Positions 34,762 through 48,108 are shown, counted from the first letter of the stretch. The stretch is 64,000 nt of DNA from Lycium barbarum (GCF_019175385.1 NC_083339.1:48842074-48906073); one strand, 5' to 3'. Numbers and translations: made by a program. The notes: generated from the letters alone by a model not told the origin.

Positions 34762-35016
34762 GAGCCTGTTTGGATGGGCTTAAAAAAAGCAGCTTATAAG
34801 CTGTCAAAAAAAAAAAAAGTTTGGGTAGCCCAACTTTTTTTTTTTGGCTTATAAGCTATTTTCAACTTACAAGCTGCTTTAGAACACCTAAGCCAAACAA
34901 GCTCAATTATTTTTTTGGGCTTATTTTAAGCACAAAATGGCTTATAAGCAGGCCAGCCAAACATTCAAAAAAGCTAAGCTGTTTTCAGCAACTGATAAGC
35001 CAATCCAAACGGGCTC
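34762..35016. mobile_element. Tourist-like MITE, 255 bp
   Basis: The ends are imperfect inverted repeats (GAGCCTGTTTGGATGGGCTTA against GAGCCCGTTTGGATTGGCTTA read inward) flanked by the 3-bp duplication TTA (34759-34761 and 35017-35019). TTA duplication and size suggest a PIF/Harbinger (Tourist) relative. The inside has further GCTTATAAGC palindromes. It inserted into LTR Q. It has no coding capacity. Confidence 0.88.
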
Positions 35017-35307
35017 TTAGTCTAACTCCAGAAAACCCATTTAAAAAGCCATCATCTTGATCCTCAAATACATGATTTACCACTTTTCAACTTTTGGGTT
35101 CAAAATCCAATTTCTACAATCCAAACACGGATATAAATGATGACCATAAAAAATAATCATGGGGAAACACCAAAATAAGGGTTAGGTACTTATCCCGTCG
35201 TTGAGACGAGAACAACGCCGTGAAAATCACCTCAAAGGGAGCTCTAGAACTCAAGATATGCTCAAAATACTAAATGAACGCAGTCCAATTTTTAATACAC
35301 AGCGATT

Positions 35308-35396
35308 TCCGCACACGCGAAAAAAAATCCCGCACCTGCGGACCATTTTCTACACCTACGGGGTCGTAGGTGCGGACCCCACCTCGCAGGTGCGAT
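35308..35396 (-). promoter_or_regulatory. GCAGGTGCGG array of LTR Q
   Basis: CCGCACCTGCGG, GTAGGTGCGG and CGCAGGTGCG occur within 90 bp, with CGCACACGCG alongside. This is Q's counterpart of the promoter-proximal arrays in the other LTRs. Confidence 0.4.
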
Positions 35397-36429
35397 GCAC
35401 CAGCACCAGCAACTTGTTCCGACACTAAAATTGGCATAACTCCCTCATACGATGTCTGAATTTGACGATTCGTTTTGCTATGGCTTCGTAATTACGAAAC
35501 AAATATAATGGTTCAATCGAAACACAAAACAAAGGTTGTTTCATCAATATGGTACCCTCTATGTAAAAATAAACTATGCCGAAAACATCGAATATGAGCG
35601 TGACACAACCCAAATCCATCTGAAACTCATCGGAATCTAACCAAATTTGTTTGCAAGCTCAAAATCATCGTACGAACCTGCTCGAACTCTCAAAACATCC
35701 AAAAGGGGCCGTCTTTACTTGATGTTGACCGTGGTCAACTCCAAATCATCTCAAAAGTTCATTTCTCAACCGATCACCTAAATCACACCCGAACCTCTAG
35801 GGAACAGAACCAATGACTCCTCTAAGTCATAAATCCCATTCTGAACCTAATGGAATCGATAAAACTTAGAAAAAGACTCATTTACTCCTGATGTTAACTT
35901 TGGTCAAACTTTTTTCATTTCTTAACTTAAGAATTTCCAAAATATCATTTTCCTTACCCAAAACTCATCTGAAAGCTTCGAGAATCAAGCCATCCATTCC
36001 CTCAAATTATAAACATCAATACAAAGCTAATGGAACCATCAAATATCTAATTCGGGTCTTATTTCTTCCCATGACCATCTTTTCACCATAAATAGACATA
36101 TTTAATGCTAAAACCGAATTAATTATCAAAAACCAACCAAATAAACTCTAAAATTAGATCCGTCAATTTCTAAAGGTCATGAATAATATTTGAAATCTAG
36201 CGGAATCTTTAGATCTCCAATCAGAGCAAGTTTTCGAACAATACATAATTTATCTATATAATTGAATGCCGAAATTTCCAAAGTGAAACCTTCTCCCAAA
36301 GTGGACCAAATGACATCCGTTTGACTTCAAATTTTGCAAGCAAGTCAAAATAGTTATTATTGAACTTCTGGAATAAATGATACACAAAAAAAATCATCGG
36401 TTGTCAAAACGACCGATCGGGTCGTTACA

Positions 36430-37510
36430 GAGGAACACCGGTTTGTGGTTTCACTTCCATAGCACTCACGGGCTTGCTAGAGAGGATTACGCGAACCTGA
36501 GGGTCAAGGTGGCCCAGCTCCTGCGATCTGGAAATCTCAAGGAATATATCAGTGACCGGGCCAAACCCAACTTGAGCAAGAATCATGGGAAGAAGCCAGT
36601 CAAGATACCCCAACCTATCCGCACAATCAACATGATCTTCGGGGGGAAACGGTGAACAAGATATCTTACACTACCCTCTGAAAATTCAAGGTGTCGTTTA
36701 CAACAAAGATTCACAATTGGGACCTCACTGATAGCAGGAGCATATCCTTCACTGACAGCGACCGCGCGGGACTTATTCCTTTTCACAACGATGCCCTGGT
36801 AATATCTATTTGAATTCAAAATACTTTCATTAAGCGTGTGTTGATTGATCCAGGAAGTTCAGTAAATATTATCCAGCAACACGTCCTAAAAGAAAAGGGG
36901 TAGATGATGCAATCACCCCCACAACTGAAATGCTAGCCGGGTTTAATATGACAAGTGAGTTGACCCAAGAGGAGATTGAACTACCGGTTCACGTTGATAG
37001 AGTGAAACAAGATACAAACTTCGACGTTATAAGCGGAGGCATGTCTTATAATGTCATATTAGATAGGTCGTGGATTCACTCCATGCGGGCGGTCCCTTCC
37101 ACTTTTCATCAAAAAGGTCAAGTTCTCTACCCCCTGGGAATAGGCGAAATCATAGGAGACCAGGGGGCAACCCGTGAAATAGAAGTCATGGCGATAACAG
37201 CGGCTAAGAAGGATAGGATCCCCAAATAGAAATTATAGACACCAAGATCAGGCGACAAAGCCAGATAAAGGAAGAGGCAAGGTACGGGAGGATATCGAGA
37301 TCAGCCCACCCTTGAAGGATTCGTCATTCCGATGGATAAGAATCCGGCAGACTCGAGGGTGGAAGAACTAGAACGCACGGCACTTTTCGAAGATGATCCC
37401 GAAAAGCAGGTACACCTGGGTTCTGAGCTTTCGCTCGAGCGCAGGAATAAACTTATAGCTTATTTAAAGGCTAATTCTGATTGCTTTGCTTGGTCACACC
37501 TAGATATAAC
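36430..37510 (+). pseudogene. element P: end of gag and aspartic protease (Tat lineage)
   Basis: The first codons encode the zinc-finger-like end of gag (H.HSTHGLAREDY, LLRSGNLKEYISDRAK), then PQPIRTINMIFGG. After a degenerate stretch comes the protease: VLIDPGSSVNII with the catalytic DPGS at 36847-36858, then a GFNMT..L..EEIELPV segment and NVILDRSWIHSMRAVPSTFHQ in place of the usual LGRPWLH. The linker to RT (ELERTALFEDDP, YLKANSDCFAW) follows. Stops near 36655, 36810 and 36901 show decay. The gene is cut by LTR Q before 36430 and by solo LTR S after 37510. The gag core is not in the window. Confidence 0.88.
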
Positions 37511-39366
37511 TGTTATATCCCGTATTTTTGTACGTTGGGATTATTCGTAAACTAATCGAAATAAGTTTACGGACAAGATTGATTTTGAGATATGAGACAA
37601 GGACTCTTAATCCCGATTTTATTATTGCTCGGTTCACTAGTTAATTACAATTGGTGTGGAAATATTAGTGGAGATTAGGGATTAATTAACCATGATTAGA
37701 TTATTAAGTGGGGGTTAGGGATTAATTAAGATTAATTAAGTGTATTAAAAAGTAATTTAATTTATGCAAGCATATTGAGATTTAAGAGGTAACTACATGT
37801 CATTAATCTTATGTTGAGGTGTAGTAGAGAAATTATTAATTACCTAGGAAATTCCGTTAATTGTTGAATTAGTAAAAGATTAGTGAATTAATTGTTGATG
37901 AATCGATAAGTGTTATAGGGGGACAACTACTTGCACGTGGATGCATGAGGAAAATGCATAAGGTGACTAATGTAATGTATGTATCCATTTGGTCTACTTT
38001 TAGGACCAAAACCCTTTATGTAAGTAAAGCCAAAAGCTTATGGTTTCCATGACCATAAAAGGATTATGCTCATTCCTTTAAGTAGATGCTACATTTAAGG
38101 TTGAAGAAAGAAAATTTTGGGGTCTTTTATCCATCTAGAAAACGTACTCTACGGCCACATCAATTATTGACAATTCGCTCATTGTTATAAACTAGTTAAG
38201 GTTGAGATTTGTGCTTGGTACGGATACAAGATGAAGAGGTTACAACAAAGGGAAATTGGAGAGTGCATAGCTAGTTGCTGCTGTATACATTTCTCACCCA
38301 TATACAAGATCAAAAGTGGGATTCAAGTGCCGGAAGTCCCGGATTGTTTGTCGGATTCTAGTTTCTTTGCTTATGGTGAAGTTGGATGATACTTCATGGT
38401 GAAGTAACTCTGGAATTAAGGTGTCCTTGAGCTCTAGAGGTAAGAATTCTTTTTATCTTCATGTTGCTAAGCTTGTTAGACCTTAATCATCCAGCTAGAA
38501 ATGGAAATTGTACTCAAACTGGTGTTAGAATATATGACCTGTTTTGGGGCATGATGTTAATGTATTATTGATGGAATTCTTATGTAAATTGATTGGAAAT
38601 GTTGTTGTGGTTGTATTGCTATGGTTCCGTTACTTGAATATGAATAGAAGGAAGTGTAAGGTATCGTATACGAGGCGTATATTGGGCTGTTTAAGAATGG
38701 ATTTGATTCTATTTGGATATGTATTTGTTGATATTGTTGTTGGTATTGCCGTTGATATTTTGGCTAAGTTGGAATCACAAGGATTATTATATTTTAGGGA
38801 AGATACTGCCCGAATATCATTAGATTCCTAAGTAATTAAGGACTGGTTTGAAAGAGTATCCTAATTTGATTATTGGCATATTTGGTATTGTTTGTAGATT
38901 GGCGAAGCCCGAGACCTAAGTTATGGTTAACTTAAGAAGCGACAAGGTATGTAAAGCTATCCCTTCTTTCTTTTGGCATGATCTTTATGAAACGAACAGA
39001 CGACGTATATATGACTTCAAAAGAAAGCTCCCATTCTTAGAGACACTAGGATGGCTAATGTACTTGATTCCCAGAACTTATTTTATTATGTCATGATACG
39101 TGTCTATGATTCCAGAAGATCTATTTTGATATAATCCATAGTGACATTCGAAGGATACTTGATATGATTATTGTCTTGATTTTCACATGATAGTTCATTT
39201 TGATTATCCTATCGAGTCTCAGATATGACTTAGTTTGCATATGGTTGCTCACTACTCTGCTCGTGCATGCCTCAATATATCTTTCACCGAGTCCCGGGCC
39301 GGGTATCTTTTCGTGCAAATTTTCACATATATCTTTCACCGAGTCCCTCACTAGAGGGTCGGGTAC

Positions 39367-39469
<103 letters not shown>

Positions 39470-39687
39470 ATGATGTGATGATATGATGATGTGATTATGG
39501 CGCCAAGGATGGAATATGATGACTTTATTCGCCGAGTCCCATAATGGGCCGGGTATGATATTTGATATTGATATGCATGATCTTCATTTCATAAGGCAAG
39601 TGTATTGGTATTTGGAATGTCATACCTGTCTCCTGTGATCTCTATTTCAGTCATGATCCTCTTTACTGTATTTCATGCTTTATATAC

Positions 39688-39747
39688 GCAGTACAAATCT
39701 TGTACTGACCCCTTTTCTCCGGGGGACTGCGTTTCATGCCCGCAGGT
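39688..39747 (+). promoter_or_regulatory. conserved paired-hairpin block of LTR S
   Basis: Arms GCAGTAC (39688-39694) and GTACTGA (39702-39708) with a 7-nt loop. The outermost pair is mismatched. CATGCCCGCAGGT ends the block. Confidence 0.65.
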
Positions 39748-39982
39748 ACAGATACTCGATTTGGTGATCCTCCAGCTCAGGATTTCCACTCAGATGTCTT
39801 GGAGAGCTCCATTGTTCCGGAGCCTAGACTTTTGGTACAGATCTTTGATATATACATATATGTATGTTTATCCAGGGGTACGGCGGGGCCCTGTCCCGTC
39901 ATATTTCACTATCGATACTCTTAGAGGTCTGTAGACATATGTGTGGGTTGCGTATAAGTTTTGTTCAGCTGTGTCTATATGG

Positions 39983-40113
39983 CTTACGTATGGTATTGAC
40001 ATGTTGTGGCAGCCTTGTCGGCTTGCGTATGGTATTGATATGTTGTGGCAGCCTTGTCGGCTTGCGTATCATATTGACATATAGTGGCAGCCTTGTCGGC
40101 ATGCGTATCATAC
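39983..40113 (+). repeat. 39-bp tandem repeat in LTR S
   Basis: Just over three copies of a unit holding GGCAGCCTTGTCGGC, at 40008, 40047 and 40086. The same CCTTGTCGGC word occurs near the end of LTR O (about 47862). Confidence 0.85.
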
Positions 40114-40155
40114 TACGTATTGATTAATTGTGACTCCTCAGGAGACAGGTTATCT

Positions 40156-40157
<2 letters not shown>

Positions 40158-40205
<48 letters not shown>
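40158..40205. repeat. (AT)n microsatellite, 48 bp
   Basis: A second TA run in solo LTR S, 138 bp before the LTR end. Confidence 0.95.
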
Positions 40206-40211
<6 letters not shown>

Positions 40212-40348
40212 TTTATGAACCTTTGGAGTTCTTTTGCAAAGTTTCCATATTGTTCTTAAGAATCAGTTGTCTATATTTAACAGGTACGTATACGAGTGTC
40301 CAGCTCGGGCACTAGTCATGGCCCACGGGGTTGGGTCGTGACAATAAC

Positions 40349-41516
40349 AGGGATCCCCCCGGAGGTAGTAACACATCGACTAAGTTTCGATCCACATCAC
40401 CCTCCGGTAAGCTAGAGGAAGCGACCAATATCAACTATGAGTGACCACCTTGTCCGAGAGGAAGTCATGCGATTACTCAACATAGGGTCAGTTCGAAAGG
40501 TGGAAACCCCTGATTGGCTGGAAAATATGGTGGTGGTCCCAAAGAAACTAAACAAATTTAGGATGTGTGTGGATTTCAAGGATTTGAACGAGGCCTGCCC
40601 AAAAGATTCCTTCCCACTACCGCATATTGATCAAATGATCGACGCCACGACGGGACACGAATTGCTTAGTTTTTTGGACGCGTACTCTGGTTACAATCAG
40701 ATTAGCTTGCATCCAAAAGACCAGGAGAAAACCTTTTTAATGACCAATCACGGTAATTTATGTTATAACGTCATGCCTTTTGGTCTCAAAAATGCAAGGG
40801 CAACGTATCAAAGGTTGGTGAACAAAATGTTCAAGGAACAGATCTGCAAGACCATGGAAGTTTACATCGACGACATGCTGGCCAAGTCCGAAACAATGGG
40901 CGCTCATCTATCGACCTTACAGGAGACCTTTGATATACTCCGTAGATACGGCACAAAGCTAAATCCGGAAAAGTGTGCCCAGGGGGTTCGGTCGGGGAAA
41001 TTCCTGGGCTATTTGGTTTCCGGCCGGGGTATTAAAATGAACCCAGACAAGGTCATGGCCATTCAGGAAATGCCGGAGGAACTGGGTAACGTCAAAATTG
41101 TATAGGGACTGACCTAAAGAATTGCAGCAGTAGGCAGATTCATCTACCAGTCCTCAGACCGATGTCGTGAGTTTTTGAACCTACTAAAGAAGGACAATGG
41201 ATTCAAATGGACTTTGGAGTGCAGTCAAAGCCTGAAAGATCTTAAAGAATATCTTTCTGGCTCTCACATAATAGCTAAGCCACAAAAGGGGGAGCGCTTG
41301 TTCATACATTTGACGGTTTCATCAGTCTCAGTCAGCATGGTGTTGGTACGGAAAGACAGGAAAAATCTTGCAAAGGGAAAACCTATAAGTGGACTATCAA
41401 AGTGTTCGGCGGAAATGAGCGAATACGATTTAGCATATCAATCTCGCTCGACCATGAGCATAGAAAGCTTATCTGAATATGAGAACAATTTTGTCACGAA
41501 CGTGCTGCCCAGATGA
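40349..41516 (+). pseudogene. element P: reverse transcriptase and start of RNase H
   Basis: The frame resumes right after the LTR S duplication with GIPPEVVTHRL, has a TAG at 40413, and is then open from 40437 to 41105. RT motifs: VVVPKKLNKFRMCVDF (about 40530), LSFLDAYSGYNQI with the first Asp (about 40670), VMPFGLKNARATYQ (about 40770) and YIDDMLAKS, the catalytic pair (about 40863). KFLGYLVSGRGI follows. Beyond a stop at 41103 the RT-RNase H connection continues (LLKKDNGFKWT, SAEMSEYDLAY) to 41516. The catalytic RNase H core and all of integrase are missing, so this copy has a large internal deletion. The sequence resembles the Tat lineage. Confidence 0.92.
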
Positions 41517-42482
41517 CCCCAGGTATGAACCCCTAATCTATACTTTCCTTATTTCTTTTCCTTTTAATCTTATTTTTGCAGGACCGGGACTGAGACTAAC
41601 CTAAAAGAGAGACCAACCTCAGCCAGAGCCACCAAACATCAGAAAATATGTGTTGCACTCTTTACCTTGACAGAGTTTTTCCCAGAAGGGGTTTTTACCG
41701 GCAAGGTTGTTAATGAGGCAACAATCGAAAAACGTATTACTCTTGAAGACGTGGCCGAGCTTCCTCAAATCGCAAGCCGGAAGTTCCTTCCTCCCCATTC
41801 CAAGTCGTGAATTGTGGTTAGCGGATAACACGCCCCAGCCTCTATCACCAGTAAAATTCTGCTCTCTCTCAAGACAAGAGTCTGGTCCGCATGGTGCGAA
41901 GCTCATAGTTCTTTCCTTTGACCAACAATGAAAATACAAACTGGCTACGTGCCTCAATATTCATGAATGAAATAAGCTTAAACCAACGCGGTTACACTTT
42001 AAATTTGTTGGTATGAACGAATCCCCCGGATTCGAATACATCCCCCCACTAACACACGACATGGCCTGCGGGCCTCCGAGCATGAAGGAATCATAAACCT
42101 TATGCCAAAAAGTTAAAGTCGAGAGGTCCTCCTCATCGGCGTCAAAAAATAATGGGGGGCCCTCCTTTTATTATGAATCGGATGAACGATACCTGATCAT
42201 AACATACGCGACCAGAAGTAGTATTCCCGGATTGGGAGAAGTGATTGCACACAATACCAAACACATGAAATAAAGCAATCAAAACTCCTAAACACATGCG
42301 TCCGAAATAAGAAAATAGAGCACATATCCAATAGAAGGGTCTCAGGGTGGATGGACCCTTACAATGGAGATGCTCCCCTTCAAAGGGATGGATAAACATG
42401 ACATCCGGACCACAATTAATGCCAATAAAAACAAATTCAAGCAGATTTATATGCAACAACTTCCGAATCCGACTAAGATAAT
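41517..42482 (+). mobile_element. element P: spacer between pol and the antisense ORF
   Basis: I recognise no gene here. A pyrimidine-rich stretch bounded by AG|GTATG (41522) and TTTTTGCAG|G (41581) looks like a 59-nt intron or a chance match. Short C-rich runs occur at about 42022-42046. The end at 42482 abuts element N; the sequence resumes at 52378 after the ATAAT duplication. Confidence 0.6.
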
Positions 42483-45400
42483 TGTCATGACCCAAATTAC
42501 CGATCGTGCAGACACCTACCTTATTATCACTATTAGGCGAACCCTTACACATTAACCCATTAATCACTAACCAATTTCAAATTCTTTAATCATTTATACT
42601 CTAACAATCAATAAATAAGTGAATGAATAAATAGTCTGACCAAGTCATAAATAATATAAGTGCGGAAGTCTTAACTATTACACCCCCAAAATCTAAAAGT
42701 CATCGTATAAGGACTCTAACCAATAATGTCTAAAGAATGAAATATATGTCAAATATAATAATAAATAATGTTTGGAATTTAAAGTAGACATTTGGAAAGA
42801 GAGATCTTCAGGTGGCATGGCATGGGTAGAAGCTCACCCTCGGATCTGATCGAGCAAACTAGCTTCAAGATAGAGATGTAGTCTGGATGAAATCTCTGGA
42901 ACACAATCTGCACTCAAAAAGGGTGCAGCAAGGTAGTATCAGTACAAAGACTATGTACCGGTAAGCATTATAGGCCGACTTAGATTAGTTCACGTATATA
43001 AGTATAAAATCAACAAGATAAACAGATAGGCACTTAATGCTCAAATCCAAGTCACAGAATATCCTATAACAGAGTCACAGCCTAAGATGAAGCTTCTAAA
43101 CCACAAGTCTATCAAGTCTCAATAATCTCACCTGATAATAACAAGTCCAAGTTCCATCCCTAGGTAGAGTCACTAATCCACGATTTAACTCAGTCAATGG
43201 TCATATTTATATCACAATAGGCATTCAACATCCATACCAAAATCAGAACCAAACGAGCATATAATAATGCAGAATAAAATGTAATGATGTGCAATCCAAA
43301 ATATGATGATGTGCAATGCAATGCAACGCAATGCACTGGCCAATCACTCGAACTGTACATATATTCTAATTGGTGTCTTTTCCCAATAGCTATGACTTGC
43401 AGGGGATCCATGGTGTCCATGGACCACTCATTCCGGAATCACTCCTCGGACCTGAGCCATACTCAAGGACACATCGTCACCCCCTGTCAAATGTGCCTTT
43501 CCATTTGTATAGTAACATTGTCACACCACTCTCAATGATCAATTTACCAAGTACCATGTATCAAATAGTATCACAAGTTTAACAAGAAGATTATATTAAC
43601 TTCTTCACTAATTTCACATCGCAATGTATGTCTCAACATATTCTAGTTCATTAGTATGTATGGACTATGAACAATTAGCAATATCAATGTCAAACACAAG
43701 GCATCATTCCACAATTCTTTCATGAATCGTTTCCGAACCAATTACATCATGTATGAGTGTATGAATGCATAAATGAGTGTAAACAAGGTAAATGAATACA
43801 AACCAATAAAGCAACGGTGAAGGCACAAGTCACAAAGACGCAAGTCATATCAAGACTTAGATCAACTCAACCATGAAATGAATCATACAAACCGTCTCAA
43901 CCAACATAAGAGTATATGTCCCTCTTTACTTCCACATATATCAAGTACGCCTCACAACTAAGTCTTGTATCACCAAGATGCTCCATTTTTCTATATATTA
44001 TCATAAACAGTAAATCATACATCAAGTTTTCATCTACGTACTGTCATAATTTTATATCACAATTCAAGTCTAAACTCATTATCCTTCCTTTCTGCGATGA
44101 TATATGTCACAATAAGAGAGAACTGAGCACAACACGATAATTTAGGTAATAAGTCTAATCACAATAATAGGGCAACGAGTCACTATCAACAACAATCAAC
44201 CTAATAGAAATCCATCCTGAATCGCCACAGTATGAATACAACCATACCTCATAATTCAGTACATAAAGTAATGGTGACGAGCCAACAAAATCAGAAGTCA
44301 TACCAACCTAGCTAATATCCAACCAAAACACCATGTCCAAAGACCTAATCATGCTTTGTCCCGCGAATTCTACACAATACATACGTTCCGCTAATCAAAG
44401 TCTAACTAAAGTAAGTCGTAACCTACCTCGAATGCAGAACAGGAGCCATAAACTACGCCACACAATACTTCTGTTTCCGAAGTGCCTCAGAACGGTCAAA
44501 GTCTAACAATATTATGCTAAGTAAGCACCAACCCATGTATGTAAACAAGAACAACAATTTGCGAAAGAAGACCCACTTATTTCTACCCTTTTCAATGGAT
44601 GAAACCATCCTTTAATGGTGAATTTATCATAACTTCTATCTCTACAATCATTAACCTTTAATTCGTTAGTTTCTAATCAATTTTACCCTTTCAAACAGAT
44701 TTTAGGACAAAGCTCCCATTTTTATTGGAACCCTAAGTCTCAACATGCAATTTCAACTATAAGAAATCAAATTCCTTTCGTAGAAAGTGATACTCTATAC
44801 TCCTAGATGATTAATCAACAACCCATCAATTATTTAATGGTTAACTAATTCTAGGGTTCTAGGATTTTCACCCACCATTGATGGACCTTAAAATAATCAT
44901 GAAACATGAAGAAGAAAGGAAAAGGAACGAATAAATGTGGGGACTTACCCTCCAAGATGCTTTCACCAATGAATGGAATGAAGTTTGCCTCTTTCTCTCT
45001 TGAAAACTGACTATGGGGTCTTGTAGGTAATGGTTCGGAGTTGGAAAATAAAAATAGGGTTTTCTACCCCTGTCGGTCGCTGCAGCGATCAACATGTGCG
45101 CTGCAACGGTCTCACTACGGCAGCCCTAAGTCCGCTACAGCGGACCTGCTGGAACAGTCCGCACAAAAGGGTCATAACTCACTCATACAGAAGCGAAGCG
45201 ACGATTCTTTTTTCCATAGCTTCGTAATTACGATACGGATCTAATGGTTCAATCCTCACACAAAGCAAAGGTCTTCTGATCAATAAGGATCCCTTTCTAG
45301 CCAAAGACCTAATACCAAAACATCGAATATGAGCACGACAAAATCCAAACCCATCCGAAACTCTTCGGAACCTCACCAAACTTGTGGACAAGTTCAAAAT

Positions 45401-45540
45401 CATCATATTAACTTGTTGGAACTTCCAAAATATTGATACAGGGTCATCCTAACTCGACGTTGACTGTGGTTAACTCTAACTCGTTAACTTACTAGCTTCT
45501 CCATCAATGACTCAATTTACACTCGAACCTTGCGGGAACC
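42483..45540 (-). mobile_element. 3' LTR of N, main part
   Basis: In sense it ends GGGTCATGACA at 42483. It matches the 5' LTR (50240-52260) except for 1048 extra bases (43239-44286) bounded by direct repeats AAAATCAGAA. Its promoter-proximal GCTACAGCGG motifs lie at about 45075-45150. Solo LTR O separates it from its last 106 bp. A weaker form of the dyad (TCAGTAC...GTACCGG) lies near 42934-42957. Confidence 0.9.
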
Positions 45541-45764
45541 TGTTACACCTCGAAAAATTTTCCTTTGGTACGCAAGTGAATGAACTAGTGAGGAGTACGA
45601 ATGTATGATATTTCCATGAGTATGAAATGACATGGATGACCCTAAATACGATTCCAAAGGCGATTGCAATAAGAGATAGGTTATGCTCCATGACGACTAA
45701 CTATAGATTCTAAAAATGTGGAAAGTTGCAGATTTTCACTTTGGCCAGTTGAACGTAAAATGAA

Positions 45765-46015
45765 ATACGGACCGTAAAGTAGTATACGGCCCATAAACTG
45801 CCATGCCATATTTTGACTTCCAAAAATTCAACTTTCTGTCAAATGTCCAAATGGTTAAATACGACTTGGAATACGGACCGTAAATTGGAATACGGCCCGT
45901 AAACTGCGATCGTAAATCACCATGATCCCCAGCATACTTTCTGGTTCTGTTATGCTTAAATACGCCCACATAATACGGACCGTAAACTGGAATACTGCCC
46001 GTAAAATAGGTTTAC
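45765..46015 (+). promoter_or_regulatory. TACGGNCCGTA array of LTR O
   Basis: Three AATACGGACCGTAAA units, each followed about 10 bp later by a (T)ACGGCCCGTAAA or similar unit, lie upstream of TTATTAAAAAGGG. The right half is shared with LTR L (33962-34140). Confidence 0.6.
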
Positions 46016-47194
46016 GACCACTGTGCACTTTCGACGACTGTTCATTTCAGATCAAATTTTGGGTTATTAAAAAGGGGACCAAGTTTATTATTTCATTTCA
46101 TTTCACTTCTACATGACACCCCTTCTCTCTAAAACATCTCTCTACATAAATTCCACAAGAATTCAAGGATATTTGGTGATCAACAACATAAACTAAGTGA
46201 ATCAAGTATAAGAAAACCCATTAAGGATCATACAAGTCAAGAAATCTCATTGGAGATAAACTAGGGTTTTGCTCAAGTGGAGTATTATCAACCAAGGCTT
46301 GTTCCTACGACATCTAAGGTAAGAATTATGATGTTTCTATGTTGTTTAAGGTATTTAAAAGTTGAAATACTTGGATTGTAGAGAGGTATGGCAAAATGGG
46401 TCATGAATGTGGAATAGTGCCATTTTGAGAAATAGTTTGAATTAAGTTATGAGTCTTGATGTATTGTAATGTAAATGCGTTATAAATGATGTTGAGAACA
46501 TGAGATGAGCAATGTACGTGAATGGACATAGTCGTGTGTTATAGCCATGGATCTGAGTAATTGAAAGCAAATTAAGAAATATGGATAATGCGGATGAATA
46601 ATTACTATTGCTATGGTATTGTGAATGTATTATTGACGTTTGGGAATTGATATACGTTATGGAGGAATGTCGTATAAATAAAGGAGATGCTGTCTAATTT
46701 TCTCTAGCTTTAGTCGTATATGCTAGCTATCGATTCTAATGATAATATGATTTCAATGAAGGTAGAAACGCTAGCATTGGAGGTGAACGCGCAAGTGTAA
46801 AATAGTGAACGAAAAAGGTATGTAAGGCTAACCCTTCTTTCATAAGGCATGGTTCTTTGGCCAAATATCTAACTCTTCTATGAGACTATGATGTCCTTCA
46901 AATGACTTGATCTCCCGAGCTAGTAAGCTCATGATTCTTGATACGCCACGATTGTACTAAATCCCTCATATGACGAGTAAGCCGATAAAGATAAATGTGA
47001 TGAAAAACGATGATAGTATAACGATGTTGGTGACGATGATGATAATGATGTAAATAGTAAAGATGTTTATGAGCTATTATGTATATGTGTCTATGTATGA
47101 CTATTATGCAACCCCGAGCTTATGAGGCCAGGTAAGATATCTAAATAAGTATGTATATGATTACGTAACGCGCGCACACCTCTGCAGATGGTAC

Positions 47195-47290
47195 GGATAA
47201 CCCTAACGCCTTGGTAGGGCCAGGTAGATGTAACCCTGAAGCCTTGGTAGGGCCAGGTATGAGTAACCTTGAGCCTTGGTTGGCCAAGTA
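47195..47290 (+). repeat. 32-33-bp tandem repeat in LTR O
   Basis: Three units holding GCCTTGGTAGGGCCAGGTA, with CCTTGG at 47209, 47242 and 47274. Confidence 0.8.
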
Positions 47291-47600
47291 TGTATGAAAC
47301 ACCGATCCTGCATGTTCGGGTATGCTATGTAAACGCTATGTATATGATATGATTATGTATATGATACGAATACGAATATGATACGATATGAATGTGGATA
47401 TGGGTATGTATACGAGTACGAGTACAAATATGGAATGGATACGATTTGGATGTAAGTACATAAATACGCATTAGAAATGGGAAAGCCCTATGAAAGGCAA
47501 GTAAGTGCCCTATGACGATGATATCACCATCTCCCATCTTGTGCTATTTCTTATGTTGCTTATTATGCTTCTATATTGATATTGATCATGCTTTACATAC

Positions 47601-47660
47601 TCAGTACATTCTTCGTACTGACGTTCTTTTGTTTGTGGACGCTGCGTCATGCCCGCAGGT
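47601..47660 (+). promoter_or_regulatory. conserved paired-hairpin block of LTR O
   Basis: Arms 47601-47607 and 47615-47621, 7-nt loop; then GACGTTC/GTGGACGC and CATGCCCGCAGGT. A T-rich run with ACATACTCAG precedes it. Confidence 0.7.
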
Positions 47661-48108
47661 GCACAGGGAGACAGACTTGATCCATAGTGGTATTCTCAAG
47701 GACTACATAGCAGAGCTCCATTGCATTCGGAGCCATAGCTTTTGGGTACTTATTCTTTTGTGTATATAATTATGGGCATAGTGGGGTCCTGTCCCGCTTA
47801 TGTGATATGTTATACTCTCCTTAGAGGCTCGTAGACATGTGTATATGGTTAGATATGTCTGGCCTTGTCGGCCTATATTTTGTATATCGTTTTGATAGCC
47901 TCGTCGGCTCATGTACATTAATGTGGCATAGATGTCAATGATGATATAAAAGCATTGTTGTCCAATCGGACTAGTATGATGAATGAATAGAAATGTATGT
48001 TTAATTGTACGACTCACCTACACGTAAGTGAAGTGTAAGCCAAGGGGTGCCCGGGTGGGCTAGCACCGGGCGCTCGTCGCGGCCCTCTAGACGGGTCGTG
48101 ATAGAACC

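Larger units (their letters stand above)
34307..36429 (-). mobile_element. LTR Q, 3' end cut off by the Athila-like element
   Basis: In sense it starts TGTAACGACCCGATCGG at 36429. It resembles the LTR of N (TGTAACAACCCGCC): the GGCATAACTCCCTCATAC, GCTTCGTAATTACGA and AACATCGAATATGAGC segments recur in N at about 45175-45335 and 51900-52055. A CGCACCTGCGG array lies at 35308-35396. A MITE sits at 34762-35016. The right flank is mid-gene sequence of element P, so Q inserted into P. The LTR end and any interior lie beyond the Athila-like insertion. Confidence 0.75.
45541..48103 (+). mobile_element. solo LTR O inside the 3' LTR of N
   Basis: 2563 bp, starting TGTTACACCTCG and ending GGGTCGTGATA (the final CA is mutated to TA), with target duplication GAACC at 45536-45540 and 48104-48108. 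The uninterrupted target is visible in the N 5' LTR near 52258. Sense landmarks: TACGGNCCGTA array (45765-46015), TTATTAAAAAGGG (46063), donor-like AAGGTAAGAATT (about 46317), AAGGTATGTAAGGCT block (46815-46850), 32-33-bp tandem (about 47195-47290), hairpin block (47601-47660), GTGGGGTCCTGTCCCGC (47781) and TAGAGGCTCGTAGACA (47822). Confidence 0.95.
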
